From: Bacillota bacterium
GTDB lineage: Bacteria; Bacillota; Clostridia; Lachnospirales; Lachnospiraceae
Length of the DNA: 64,000 nt
Reading direction: 5' to 3'
NCBI GenBank assembly: GCA_023415655.1
Contig: JAEZKD010000195.1
Span: 1 to 64,000, forward strand
The translations under genes were made by a program, and so were the position numbers. Under the pieces are notes generated by a model, which saw only the letters and a program-made list of their open reading frames with translations, was not told the DNA's origin and made no database searches. Shown one piece after another: positions 37,322-46,402 of the stretch. Each line of letters opens with the position of its first letter. Position 1 is the first letter of the stretch.

Positions 37322-38917
37322 TTATTCCCAACCATCCTGCAGCCAGTTACGTAACAGACTAGCAACCGCTTCAGGATTTTCATCCACAAATTTTTCAATC
37401 ATTCGCTTCGTCTCTGATTTTTCGCTAAATTCAATATCATCCAGAGATTGATTTTCCTTAGTTGTTGCAAGAAGCTGTTCAACAGAAAGCTCTGGTTCAA
37501 TTTCAGTTACTTCTACTGGTGACATACCACGGAATACAACAAAGATGAGTAAACCGATGATAAGTGCTGCTAAAATAATTGAAAGAATCAATGACCAATT
37601 GGTTGGAGATGTCTCACTAGCAATAAAATTAGTCACTTCTTGAATTGTTACCGAAATATTTCCCTCTGGAATACCAGTAACATGAGAGAAAAAGGTATAC
37701 CATTGTTCACTCACTTCTACATCAACTGGATCACTATTTCTCAGCATATATTCATCATAACTAATATCTTCTAGTAACCCTAATGTTTTAAGATCATCTT
37801 CAGAAACATCTTTTACCTTCTTTAACGCAATTCCCACCGAACAGTTCTCGATATTAACGATTGGCCAGTTACTTACAGTTGTCGTTAATTTTTCGCTTGG
37901 TAAATACGTAATATTTAATTCCTCATAAGAGCTATCTCCGCTACTATTCTCTTGAATGTAGTAATCTACATCATCATTGGAGTCAGTCCCTGGGATATCT
38001 CCACTTGTACCTTTATTTTCTGAACTAATTTTGCTCCAGCTTTGGTACAACCCTTGTTCTTGTCCCTCCGCTGCAATATATTCGCGAAATTCTTCCGTCT
38101 TTTTATCAAAGTTAATATCTAGATGAAAGCTTGGTTCAACAAAACTAAAGCCATTCATCAAGGCAAAACGAGTTACGAGCTCCGAATAATACTCCTCAAC
38201 TTCTTTCGTATACTCAAGTGTTGCATTTGCATAATCCTCCTCCTCATCAGAAGGACCATTGTATAATAAGTTACCATATTGATCAATGACCTTAATCTTG
38301 TCAGTTGTCGCATTACCAATACTATTTGCCACGGCAATTGCAATCGCTTCTGCGGACGACTTTTTGAATTTCTCATTGATCGTCAAGAAGATACTACAGC
38401 CAATCTCTTTTTCAGACTCTAATATACTTGTTCTTGTATCTGTTGGCAAATAACTAACACTTGCCTCATCTACACCTTCACGACTTTCCAATAACTCCTC
38501 TAAATCACTCTGATAATAAAGGTGAAGTTTTAACTGTTTATCATAATTTGTTGTCGTCATACTATTATCCAACAAATTATTCACAGTAAATTTCGCCTTG
38601 GAACTAATCTCGCTATCTTGAATCAGATAGACCGCCTCGGTTTTCTTGGTCGCATCTACCGAAACTGTCACATTATCATCCGCAACTTGATAAGCGATTC
38701 CATTCTCCTCAAGCAATTTCACTGCTTGACCTGCTGTAGATACATCTTCAAACTTCCCTAATTCCACATAGTCCGTTCTGCCCAATAGAAGTATGAGAAT
38801 TACGAGTGCTAGAATCACTGCACTTACAATACTGATGATAAGTACCTTCTGCTTTTTCGTATACTTCTTCCATATTTCTAATAATCTGACAGGTATCTGT
38901 TTAATTCGTTCCTGCAT
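37322..38917 (-). CDS. fliF: Flagellar MS-ring protein FliF
   Basis: FliF, 531 residues, builds the MS ring. It has membrane segments at about 25-47 and 440-462, ring-building motif domains between them (GKFEDVSTAGQAVKLLEENG, SREGVDEASVSYL), and a C-terminal cytosolic FliG-binding tail with VRNWLQDGW-like LLRNWLQDGWE. Length is normal. Confidence 0.96.
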   Translation of the reverse strand: MQERIKQIPVRLLEIWKKYTKKQKVLIISIVSAVILALVILILLLGRTDYVELGKFEDVSTAGQAVKLLEENGIAYQVADDNVTVSVDATKKTEAVYLIQDSEISSKAKFTVNNLLDNSMTTTNYDKQLKLHLYYQSDLEELLESREGVDEASVSYLPTDTRTSILESEKEIGCSIFLTINEKFKKSSAEAIAIAVANSIGNATTDKIKVIDQYGNLLYNGPSDEEEDYANATLEYTKEVEEYYSELVTRFALMNGFSFVEPSFHLDINFDKKTEEFREYIAAEGQEQGLYQSWSKISSENKGTSGDIPGTDSNDDVDYYIQENSSGDSSYEELNITYLPSEKLTTTVSNWPIVNIENCSVGIALKKVKDVSEDDLKTLGLLEDISYDEYMLRNSDPVDVEVSEQWYTFFSHVTGIPEGNISVTIQEVTNFIASETSPTNWSLILSIILAALIIGLLIFVVFRGMSPVEVTEIEPELSVEQLLATTKENQSLDDIEFSEKSETKRMIEKFVDENPEAVASLLRNWLQDGWE

Positions 38918-38934
38918 GCTTCAACCCTCTTATG

Positions 38935-39255
38935 CTAAAATTGTAATTGCATAATTTCCTTATATGCATCTAATACTGCGTTTCGAACCGCTACTGTATA
39001 TTGTAATGAAATACTTGCTTTTGTTTGAGCTATCTGCAAATCATGCGTACTCGATGTCAAACCCATTGCATAGTCCATCTCAGCTTGTTCTGCCGCATCC
39101 GTATATGCATTCGTTTCTTGAATCATATTCAAGGCTGATTGAAACATTGCTTCAAATGTTGCATTCCTATTTTCGCTAGTAGTCTCCTTTGCTTTTGAAA
39201 GATTCAATTTGGAGCTACCTATGTTTCCCAATGAGCTGATACTCAATATGTCCAT
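38935..39255 (-). CDS. fliE: Flagellar hook-basal body protein FliE
   Basis: FliE, 106 residues, joins the MS ring to the rod. The C-terminal block DLQIAQTKASISLQYTVAVR is the family signature. The ATG at 39255 has AAGGAAGG nine bases upstream. The in-frame ATG at 39264 abuts that ribosome site and was rejected. Confidence 0.94.
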   Translation of the reverse strand: MDILSISSLGNIGSSKLNLSKAKETTSENRNATFEAMFQSALNMIQETNAYTDAAEQAEMDYAMGLTSSTHDLQIAQTKASISLQYTVAVRNAVLDAYKEIMQLQF

Positions 39256-39280
39256 CGATTCCATCCTTCCTTAACGTTTT

Positions 39281-39736
39281 TTACTTGCCAACTTCTAAAC
39301 CTTTTAATAGCATGTTCTTTGTTGCATTAAATGCTGTAATATTAGCTTCGTAGGAACGGGATGCATCGATCATATTCGTCATCTCAGTCACTGTGTTTAC
39401 ATTTGGATATGTAACATAACCATTCTCATCCGCATCTGGATGAGATGGATCATAGACTTCTTTCATAGCCGTTACATGATCCTCAACAATTGAAGTTACT
39501 TTTACGCCACTTCCGTTATATTCTGAATTCTTTCTCACCGAACTAGCTTGTGATAAAATACTACCAAAGCTATCAGCTCTACTCTCCGCGAACACTAAAG
39601 TTTGTCTTCTATAAGGTTGACCGTTCTCATCTCTCGTCGTATTTACATTCGCAATATTCTGAGAAATCAAATCCATTCGAAGTCTTTGTGCAGTCATTCC
39701 ACTTGCACTTATTTCTAACGCATTAAATATTGACAT
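39281..39736 (-). CDS. flgC: Flagellar rod protein FlgC
   Basis: FlgC, 151 residues, is a proximal rod protein. The N-terminus is ALEISASGMTAQRLRMDLIS with QNIANVNTTRDENGQPYRR, and the C-terminal coiled-coil segment is NMIDASRSYEANITAFNATK. It lies 15 bases after flgB. Confidence 0.96.
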   Translation of the reverse strand: MSIFNALEISASGMTAQRLRMDLISQNIANVNTTRDENGQPYRRQTLVFAESRADSFGSILSQASSVRKNSEYNGSGVKVTSIVEDHVTAMKEVYDPSHPDADENGYVTYPNVNTVTEMTNMIDASRSYEANITAFNATKNMLLKGLEVGK

Positions 39737-39751
39737 GAGTTTCCTCCTCTA

Positions 39752-40138
39752 CTATTTCTGTAAGACTGTCTTCAGCCGATTAAACTCTTCCGTCATCGAG
39801 CTTAATAGCTGATAATAACGAATTTGATTTTCTGCTGAGTATGCTTGTTCCACTTCCATATCTACGTTATTACCATCATATCGATAGCTTAGTTCTTCGG
39901 AATCCGTATAGATAGACGACTTCAATTTTGACAAATTCAAGTTTGCCACTTTAGCATCCAAACTTTCGTTTCCGCTCAACTCTTTCTTTAGATAAGTTTC
40001 AAACTTCACATCTTTTCTCTTATAGTCTGGTGTACTTACATTTGCGAGGTTATTTGAGATTACTTCTTGTCGAAGTAAACTTGCATCCGCCGCTTTATCT
40101 AGTACATTGATGTAGTTGAACGCATTTGATCCAATCAT
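39752..40138 (-). CDS. flgB: Flagellar rod protein FlgB
   Basis: FlgB, 128 residues, is the first gene of the flagellar operon. The rod signature is LRQEVISNNLANVSTPDYKR, and the C-terminal block is QIRYYQLLSSMTEEFNRLK. It has no upstream partner within 430 bases except codY, which has its own terminator. Confidence 0.96.
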   Translation of the reverse strand: MIGSNAFNYINVLDKAADASLLRQEVISNNLANVSTPDYKRKDVKFETYLKKELSGNESLDAKVANLNLSKLKSSIYTDSEELSYRYDGNNVDMEVEQAYSAENQIRYYQLLSSMTEEFNRLKTVLQK

Positions 40139-40266
40139 CTAATACCTTCCTTCTTTTTATAATTTTCCTCTTTGATTACTTATGGTTAAAACTACTTTTG
40201 TGTTCTATTTTCATAAGTTACAACTCCAACTTACAAAGTGATTTCATCACACTTCTGACTTACTAT

Positions 40267-40296
40267 ATTATATAATAATTTGAAAGAAAAACACAA
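40267..40296 (-). promoter_or_regulatory. Candidate promoter of the flagellar/chemotaxis operon
   Basis: On the minus strand TTGTGT (40296-40291), an 18-base spacer and TATAAT (40272-40267) lie about 130 bases upstream of flgB. It looks like a vegetative sigma-A promoter. I found no sigma-D box here and no good CodY box. Confidence 0.5.
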
Positions 40297-40382
40297 GATA
40301 TATTTAAAAATTTTGTAGAATAATACAACTATTTGTAGTTTTATAGGACCAATGTCTTATTTTTTTACTTAAGAAAATGTCA

Positions 40383-40420
40383 AAAAAATCCACCCAGCAA
40401 AGAAATATTGGGTGGATTTT
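40383..40420 (-). terminator. Terminator after codY
   Basis: On the minus strand AATCCACCCA and TGGGTGGATT pair around an 11-base loop and are followed by a run of Ts. The flanks are A/T-runs on both sides, so it could act in both directions. It separates codY from the flagellar operon. Confidence 0.8.
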
Positions 40421-40574
40421 CCATTTTATGTTTTTTTACTTATAAATTAATATTTTGTCTTTGATACTTCATCATTATTTCAGCTCTTTTATTTTTTGTA
40501 ACCACTTTCATTCTATATCTTTTATTTTATTCATTTTATTTTAATAAATGGTTGCATGAAACTTACCTAATTTT

Positions 40575-41342
40575 TTACTTCATTTTCTTTAACTCATCGA
40601 ATACCACATCATTCAATACTTTAATGTAGGTTCCTTTCATACCGGAAGATCTTGATTCAATTACCCCAGCACTTTCGAATTTACGAAGTGCATTGACAAT
40701 AACTGATCTTGTAATTCCAACACGATCCGCAATTTTACTTGCTACTAGGATTCCTTCATTCCCTTCCAACTCCTCAAAGATATGAGTTATTGCTTCTAAT
40801 TCAGAAAATGATAAAGTACTAATGGCAGATTTAACGATATGTACTTTTCTGTTCTCTTCTGCATTCTCTTCGTTTACTGAACGCATCATCTCGAGTCCAA
40901 CAACTGTTGTACCATATTCACTTAATATGATGTCATCAATGGAATACTGTTCTTTATTCTTGTATAAGAATAAGGATCCTAATCGTTCACCAGCAATGTC
41001 AATTGGAGTTATGATTGCCTGATAATCATTTACATGATCAAACTCAAATCCTAAAGTTGCCAAATTGACGTTTTCCTTCGTAGACAGAATATTTAATAAT
41101 CTTTCATTTAACATTGTATCGATATAGCCACCAACCGCATCTTTTATTAATTCACTGATTGGTGCAATATCTGCACGATTTTTAATACCCAAAACCTTGC
41201 CTTTTTTGCTAATGACTAAGATATTAGATTCTAATATATCACTAAGAACCGAACAGATGTCATTAAACACTACCTTGTGTGAGTTGTTATTATGCAATAA
41301 CTTATTAATTTTTCTTGTCTTGTCCAACAATTGTACGCTCAT
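40575..41342 (-). CDS. codY: Global transcriptional repressor CodY
   Basis: CodY, 255 residues, senses GTP and branched-chain amino acids and represses stationary-phase, nutrient and motility genes. It has an N-terminal GAF domain starting MSVQLLDKTRKINKLLHN and a C-terminal winged HTH (ASKIADRVGITRSVIVNALR, ESAGVIESRSSGMKGT). It is encoded just upstream of the flagellar operon, as in Bacillus. It is probably monocistronic with its own promoter and terminator. Confidence 0.97.
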   Translation of the reverse strand: MSVQLLDKTRKINKLLHNNNSHKVVFNDICSVLSDILESNILVISKKGKVLGIKNRADIAPISELIKDAVGGYIDTMLNERLLNILSTKENVNLATLGFEFDHVNDYQAIITPIDIAGERLGSLFLYKNKEQYSIDDIILSEYGTTVVGLEMMRSVNEENAEENRKVHIVKSAISTLSFSELEAITHIFEELEGNEGILVASKIADRVGITRSVIVNALRKFESAGVIESRSSGMKGTYIKVLNDVVFDELKKMK

Positions 41343-41425
41343 TTAAGAACCCCCATGACCTTCGTTTTGGTCTGCTTCACAGCAATAATAAGTGGTATAT
41401 TATACCTTTTTTAACTATGTAATAA

Positions 41426-41454
41426 ATTCTATCATATATTTTTTTAAAAAACAA
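41426..41454 (-). promoter_or_regulatory. Sigma-A-type promoter for codY
   Basis: On the minus strand TTGTTT (41454-41449), 17 bases, TAGAAT (41431-41426) lies about 85 bases upstream of codY. A second TATAAT closer to the gene (around 41403) lacks a clear -35. Confidence 0.5.
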
Positions 41455-41539
41455 TAGCAAAATTGTTATTTTGACACACATTTTGTAACTTTTCAGCTGT
41501 TTTTTTTCAAATATTTATGCTTTTTGAAAAAATAGAGCT

Positions 41540-41642
41540 GTTATTTTATCAGTTACTTCACCTTTCACATACCACATTTCGTGTAATTGTCGTAAACAAA
41601 ACAAAATGTAGTATGTGGAAAGGTAAATCACAGTAAAATAAC
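41540..41642 (-). terminator. Long imperfect palindrome downstream of topA
   Basis: Arms of about 40 bases begin GTTATTTTA on both strands and include CACATACCACATTT opposite AAATGTAGTATGTG. They would form a long stem with a loop of about 25 bases. On the minus strand the stem is followed by AGCTCTATTTTTTC, so it may end the topA transcript. Its size and near-symmetry are more like a small mobile palindromic element than a normal terminator. Confidence 0.55.
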
Positions 41643-41665
41643 AACCCTAATTTGTCTACCTATTC

Positions 41666-43756
41666 TTATGATTCAGCTTTTTCTTCTTTTGATTCTTTAT
41701 TTTTTACAAACCCGCAAGTTTCATTCATACAAACAATTTTCGAGCCTTTTTCTATTAATGGTCCATTGCATTTCGGGCAAAGCTCTCCAGAAGGTTTTTG
41801 CCAAGACATAAAATCACATTCCGGATTGTTTTCACATCCAAAATATCGACGCCCTTTTTTTGTCTTCTTGATAATGACATCTGCTCCACACTTTGGACAC
41901 GCAACACCTATCTTTTCAAAATAAGGCTTCGTATTACGACACTCAGGAAATCCTGGACAAGCAAGGAATTTACCATGTGGACCATATTTAATTACCATCT
42001 TACGACCACACTCAGAACACTCAACATCCGTTACTTCATCTTCGATTTTGATCTGCTCTAACTGGTGCTCCGCATCATTCACTGCAGCTTCTAAATCAGG
42101 ATAGAAATTGCTAACGATTGTTTTCCAATTAACGACTCCATCCTCTACTCCATCTAACAAAGCTTCCAAGTTTACTGTAAAATTAACATCAACGATGCTA
42201 GGAAACGCTTTCTTCATAATTCGATTGACCGCTTCACCCAATTCGGTTACATAGAGATTTTTATTCTCTTTGATTACATACCTACGAGCAATAATTGTTG
42301 TTATTGTTGGAGCATAGGTACTTGGACGACCAATCCCAAGCTCTTCTAAGGCCTTAACCAAGGATGCTTCCGTATAATGTGCTGGTGGCTGCGTAAAGTG
42401 TTGGCTTTCTTTCAGATCATGAAGCTTTAACTCTGTATTTACTTCAAGCTTTTTAATCGTTGAAGTAACATTCTCCTCTTCCTCATCTGCATTCTGATAC
42501 ACCGTTAAAAAGCCATCAAAAATAAGGCGTGACGCTGCTACTGTAAAACGATATCCATTTCCATCAATTTTAGCAGTCTGAGTCTCATATTTGGCTGGTT
42601 GCATTCTACTTGCAATGAATCGTTTCCAAATCAATTGATATAAACGGAATTGATCTCTACTCAAGGATTCTTTAATTACAACAGGTGTCATCTCCACATA
42701 GGTTGGACGAATCGCTTCATGTGCATCTTGAATCTTTTTGCCAGATCCTTTATTCACATCCTGAGTCGTAACGAATTCTTCCCCATAATTGCTATGGATA
42801 AATTCTTTTGCAGCTTGATCGGCTTCTTCACTTACGCGAACAGAATCGGTACGAAGATAAGAGATCAAACCAATCGTTCCATGCCCCTTTACATCCACTC
42901 CTTCGTAAAGCTGCTGAGCCAGACGCATTGTCTTTTGCGTTGAATAATTCAAGAGCTTTGCAGCCTCTTGTTGAAGCGTACTCGTAGTAAATGGCAATGG
43001 AGCTTTTTTCGTACGTTCTCCAGTCTTAACTTCAGTAATTCTAAATACTGCCTTTTTACATTGCTCTAATATCTGATCCATCTCTTCCTTCGAAGAAACA
43101 GTTAATTTCTTATCCACGGTACCATAAAACTTCGCAGTTAATGGCTTCTTTTCCCCTTCTAGAGCAAAATTAGCATCCAAGTGCCAATACTCTTGTGGTA
43201 CAAAAGCATTGATTTCTTCTTCTCGATCACAAATAATACGTAATGCTACGGATTGAACACGACCAGCACTCAGACCTCTTTTTACCTTTGCCCAAAGCAC
43301 TGGACTAATCCTGTAACCAACCATACGGTCAAGCATTCTTCTTGCCTGTTGGGAGTCTACAAGATTCATATCTATATCTCTTGCTTCTTTGATAGAATTT
43401 TTAATTGCATTCTTTGTAATTTCATTAAAAGTAATACGGCTTGTGTTTTTTTCGTCTAATTTAAGTGTATGCAGTAAATGCCAGGAAATCGCTTCCCCTT
43501 CACGATCAGGGTCGGTTGCGAGATACACTTTATCTGCTTTTTTTACTTCTTTACGAAGCTTTGCTAATAAATCTCCCTTACCACGAATTGTTATATATTT
43601 CGGTTCAAATCCATTCTCAGCATCGAATCCTAACTTACTTTTAGGTAAATCACGAACATGCCCATTGGAAGCAAGAACCTCATAATTCGACCCCAAAAAC
43701 TTTTTGATTGTCTTCGCTTTTGCGGGTGATTCAACTATCACTAAATATTTCGGCAT
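41666..43756 (-). CDS. topA: DNA topoisomerase I
   Basis: TopA, 696 residues, is a type IA enzyme relaxing negative supercoils. It has a TOPRIM domain (VIVESPAKAKTI; DPDREGE at 82-88) and the catalytic Tyr300 in LISYLRTDS. Three C-terminal zinc ribbons are visible by their CxxC pairs (CSECG..C, CPKCG..C, CPKCN..C). The ATG at 43756 has GAGGGAG upstream. The frame continues to 43879 through the promoter and was rejected. topA near dprA/yifB and codY is the usual Firmicutes neighbourhood (dprA-topA-...-codY), here interrupted by the accessory region. Confidence 0.97.
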   Translation of the reverse strand: MPKYLVIVESPAKAKTIKKFLGSNYEVLASNGHVRDLPKSKLGFDAENGFEPKYITIRGKGDLLAKLRKEVKKADKVYLATDPDREGEAISWHLLHTLKLDEKNTSRITFNEITKNAIKNSIKEARDIDMNLVDSQQARRMLDRMVGYRISPVLWAKVKRGLSAGRVQSVALRIICDREEEINAFVPQEYWHLDANFALEGEKKPLTAKFYGTVDKKLTVSSKEEMDQILEQCKKAVFRITEVKTGERTKKAPLPFTTSTLQQEAAKLLNYSTQKTMRLAQQLYEGVDVKGHGTIGLISYLRTDSVRVSEEADQAAKEFIHSNYGEEFVTTQDVNKGSGKKIQDAHEAIRPTYVEMTPVVIKESLSRDQFRLYQLIWKRFIASRMQPAKYETQTAKIDGNGYRFTVAASRLIFDGFLTVYQNADEEEENVTSTIKKLEVNTELKLHDLKESQHFTQPPAHYTEASLVKALEELGIGRPSTYAPTITTIIARRYVIKENKNLYVTELGEAVNRIMKKAFPSIVDVNFTVNLEALLDGVEDGVVNWKTIVSNFYPDLEAAVNDAEHQLEQIKIEDEVTDVECSECGRKMVIKYGPHGKFLACPGFPECRNTKPYFEKIGVACPKCGADVIIKKTKKGRRYFGCENNPECDFMSWQKPSGELCPKCNGPLIEKGSKIVCMNETCGFVKNKESKEEKAES

Positions 43757-43795
43757 CGTTTTCTCCCTCATATGTTTCAGATTTAAACTCTGATA

Positions 43796-43824
43796 ATCAT
43801 ATACTATTTTTTTTGTGCTGACAA
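43796..43824 (-). promoter_or_regulatory. Sigma-A promoter for topA
   Basis: On the minus strand TTGTCA (43824-43819), 17 bases, TATGAT (43801-43796) lies 40 bases upstream of the chosen ATG. It is a good match and supports the downstream start. Confidence 0.75.
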
Positions 43825-44142
43825 GAGAAAAATGAATAAAAAATAAATTTTGGTTATTTTTGTATAGAATGTACTTCAATTTCCAAGTGCACTATTCTGA
43901 TTCACTAATTGGTATCATCTATTATGATGTATCCTTCTCTTTTTCATGCATATGAAGTCCACTCATGGAATTAAAAACGAAATTACTTCTATTTATATAT
44001 GCACTTAACTGCTTTTAATAACTCATAGACAATAGTACATTTCCTTTCGTTTGTCAACCTCTATTTTACAATCGACAACTCAGCTTTCCTTTTTTCCCTT
44101 TCTCTGTCATTGTTTTACTAACAGGTAGATACAGATAGCTAC
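43825..44142. other. Non-coding AT-rich gap upstream of topA
   Basis: I see no supported frame or repeat in these bases beyond the topA promoter at the left side. Confidence 0.5.
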
Positions 44143-44553
44143 CTATATAAACTGCATATTCAACGAAATGATTGATACCACTATGAATACCCATAATTCC
44201 TCCTGCTGCTGTAACTTATTCATAATTAGTGCATTATAAACGTTCGATATCCATATTTTTTTACAATCCCTAACGTAACTAATATAAACATTAAGACAAA
44301 AACGATCAATGGTATTAAAAACGAAGTAAATAAACAAATGATAAGTCTCAATAAAAATCGTGAGCATGATACCTAAGATATATAAAAAAATGAATTCATA
44401 AACTTGTAGTTGTATATTGGAAATTTTGATAAATACAAATAAATCGAATAATAAAAAGCCTCCCAATACAAGCGAACCTCTTATCAGATGTTTTAATCGG
44501 AGTTGATAACTTTGATAGCAAGGAAAAAGGATAGAAACATCCCATACAGCAAA
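44143..44553 (-). pseudogene. Possible remnant of a membrane protein
   Basis: A minus frame is open for about 136 codons without an ATG near its start. It encodes three hydrophobic segments (around GGFLLFDLFVF, FIFLYILGIMLTIF and LWVFIVVSIISL) and a Cys/Tyr-containing helix before them. The layout vaguely recalls DUF624 (YesL-like) membrane proteins, but similarity is too weak to claim. There is no ribosome site. It may be a decayed gene or chance in AT-rich DNA. Confidence 0.25.
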
Positions 44554-44554
44554 T

Positions 44555-44596
44555 CAAAAGGTCTGACTCCGATATAATCTCAAAGTCAGACCTTAT
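44555..44596 (-). terminator. Terminator after the duplicated-domain lipoprotein
   Basis: On the minus strand AAGGTCTGACT and AGTCAGACCTT form an 11-base-pair stem followed by TTTTGATTT, starting about 28 bases after the stop at 44622. Confidence 0.75.
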
Positions 44597-44621
44597 TATT
44601 AAAGTCAATTTAAATAGGTTA

Positions 44622-45782
44622 TTATTTATTTAGTTTTTTTCCTTCATACAACTCTGAAAAATCCTTAAAATACGGGTTTTCCCATGTTTCACCCTCAAAG
44701 GTTTCATAGGATACTACAATCGCCTTGACAGTAGCTACTCCATTGCCTTCACTAATCTCAAAGCCCGACGAATCGCCAAAAGTCGCATCAGGTATAAGAT
44801 TAATATCACTATAGTTTACCTTTTTTATGTAAGTACCCTCGGTAAAATCAATACTTCCTTTGATTTTAACTGGTAGATTGTTATTATCCCATGCCACAAA
44901 TGCTACAACGGCATTTTTAATATCCTTATCCGTATTATTTTTTATTATTGCTTGTAATAAATCAGGGTAAAGTGATTTATATTTCTCATCTTGAATTACA
45001 TACTCAGTTTTTGTTATAGCTAACTCTTGTTTTTGAATGATTTCAGCTAATTCTGATTCAGTAATTGATGCATTTGATTGTGCTGGTTCAGAATTCCCCT
45101 CTTCTATTACTATGTCTTCCAATGTTACATCAACTTCCAATGTATCTGCCAGTTTTTTATCCTCATATAAGGAGATAAACTCATCAAAATAAGGGTTCTC
45201 CCATGTTACCCCATCAAAGGTTTCATAGGATACTACTACAGCTTTAAAAGATGCTATTCCACTTGCTTCATCAATTGAATAGCCCGATGAATCTCCATAG
45301 GTACCTCCGGGTACCAAATTGATATCCGCAAAATTCACTTTTTTCACATAACTACCACCGACAAAATCCATGTCGCCAGTAATTTTTACAGGTAGGTTAT
45401 TCTTATCCCATGCAACATATCCTACTACTGCATTTTTAATATCAGAATTAGTATTATTTTTTAATATTGCTTGTAGCATATCCGGATAAAGTGATTTATA
45501 TTTATCATCTTGAACTACATATTTTGTATCAATCACCGAAACTGGTAAGTCAAGTAGTAAAGAATCAAATTCAGACATAGTCATCGTTTTGATCTCATCA
45601 ACTACTTCTGTCGGTGCAGCTATTGTTGGAGCTTTCTCTCCAGATTCCTTTTGTGTATCTGTCGAAGCTTCATTTTTAGACACCGCATCAGAATCTTTAA
45701 CCGAATTGGCTTTCTCATTCGAACAAGCTGTCAAACTAAAACACATTACTAAAATAATTAGAGTACTTACGATTTTTTTCAC
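44622..45782 (-). CDS. Lipoprotein with a tandemly duplicated DUF5780-like domain
   Basis: This 386-residue protein has a lipoprotein signal with lipobox LTAC (Cys20). Two copies of a domain of about 140 residues follow (about 71-206 and 243-386). Each copy has YVVQDDKYKSLYPDMLQAI, AWDKNNLPVKI, GDSSGY and VVSYETFDGVTWENPYF, and the two are clearly homologous. The start is a GTG at 45782 with GGGAGG seven bases upstream. I place the repeat near DUF5780 by pattern, not by search. The function is unknown, presumably extracytoplasmic. It ends at a strong terminator. Confidence 0.85.
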   Translation of the reverse strand: MKKIVSTLIILVMCFSLTACSNEKANSVKDSDAVSKNEASTDTQKESGEKAPTIAAPTEVVDEIKTMTMSEFDSLLLDLPVSVIDTKYVVQDDKYKSLYPDMLQAILKNNTNSDIKNAVVGYVAWDKNNLPVKITGDMDFVGGSYVKKVNFADINLVPGGTYGDSSGYSIDEASGIASFKAVVVSYETFDGVTWENPYFDEFISLYEDKKLADTLEVDVTLEDIVIEEGNSEPAQSNASITESELAEIIQKQELAITKTEYVIQDEKYKSLYPDLLQAIIKNNTDKDIKNAVVAFVAWDNNNLPVKIKGSIDFTEGTYIKKVNYSDINLIPDATFGDSSGFEISEGNGVATVKAIVVSYETFEGETWENPYFKDFSELYEGKKLNK

Positions 45783-45927
45783 TTAGTATCCTCCCAGAGA
45801 TATAAATTTTTCTAAAGTATAGTTATAAAGCGACTACCACAATATACCATACATCCCTTTTATCAGCAAGCTTTATATAAATAATTATAAGATACTCTGG
45901 TTCTAAAGTAGATACTAAATCAATGTA

Positions 45928-46077
45928 ATTTCTTTACTTCACAGCTCCTGCTTTTGCTCTAAAAGTGTACCAATAACTTGATTGTCAAGATTTGAATCCA
46001 AATGAACATACTTGAATAAATCTCTCAAATGACATCCACTTGAACTCCCATTCGAACAAGAAGATTGCAACGCGTTC
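45928..46077 (-). pseudogene. dprA relic A
   Basis: On the minus strand this reads CHLRDLFKYVHLDSNLDNQV and then IGTLLEQKQEL-stop. It lines up with CHPRDMLEYFHLDTKLENQV and VGSLLEQTKEML of the intact DprA encoded at 56459-57562 (DNA around 56620-56770). About 150 bases are recognisable at the nucleotide level but diverged, so the copy is old rather than an assembly duplicate. The frame ends at a premature TGA. Confidence 0.75.
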
Positions 46078-46080
46078 CTC

Positions 46081-46305
46081 CTATCGATATTTCTTTTTTC
46101 GAATCCATAATATGATATTTATTATTGTAGCAATTACCATTACTAGAATACCTATCATTAATAACAAAGCATAAAGATAAAAATGCCCCACGGACTCAAG
46201 AGCAGCTAATCCAACATCGACTGATTTATTCTCTTGATACGCTAATATGAAAAAACAAATAATCCAAAGCATATTTATGAGATAGAACATAGATCTTTTC
46301 TTCAT
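46081..46305 (-). CDS. Small two-pass membrane protein
   Basis: This 74-residue protein has two membrane segments (about 6-23 and 40-67), a short loop with NKSVDVGLAALESVG, and a basic tail RKKKYR. AGGGG lies five bases before the ATG. I do not recognise a family. It stands next to dprA relic A and may be a late insertion. Confidence 0.6.
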   Translation of the reverse strand: MKKRSMFYLINMLWIICFFILAYQENKSVDVGLAALESVGHFYLYALLLMIGILVMVIATIINIILWIRKKKYR

Positions 46306-46402
46306 TGATACCCCTTCTAATTAAATGAATTAGCTTTCTTCTATTCTGTAACTTTTCTTCCTCACATCAAACTCAAACAATCCATTCCCGTTAAAACTAA
46401 CC

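Larger units (their letters stand above)
40139..40574. other. codY-flgB intergenic region
   Basis: These 436 AT-rich bases hold the codY terminator and the presumed flgB operon promoter. No coding frame is supported. The leader of flgB is about 120 bases long. Confidence 0.6.

Noticed and set aside
40301..40330. Possible CodY box upstream of flgB
   Set aside because: AATTTTGTAGAATAA differs from the 15-base consensus at six positions.
44396..44608. 70-codon minus frame
   Set aside because: It spans the terminator hairpin after the lipoprotein and overlaps the other weak frame. No support for translation.
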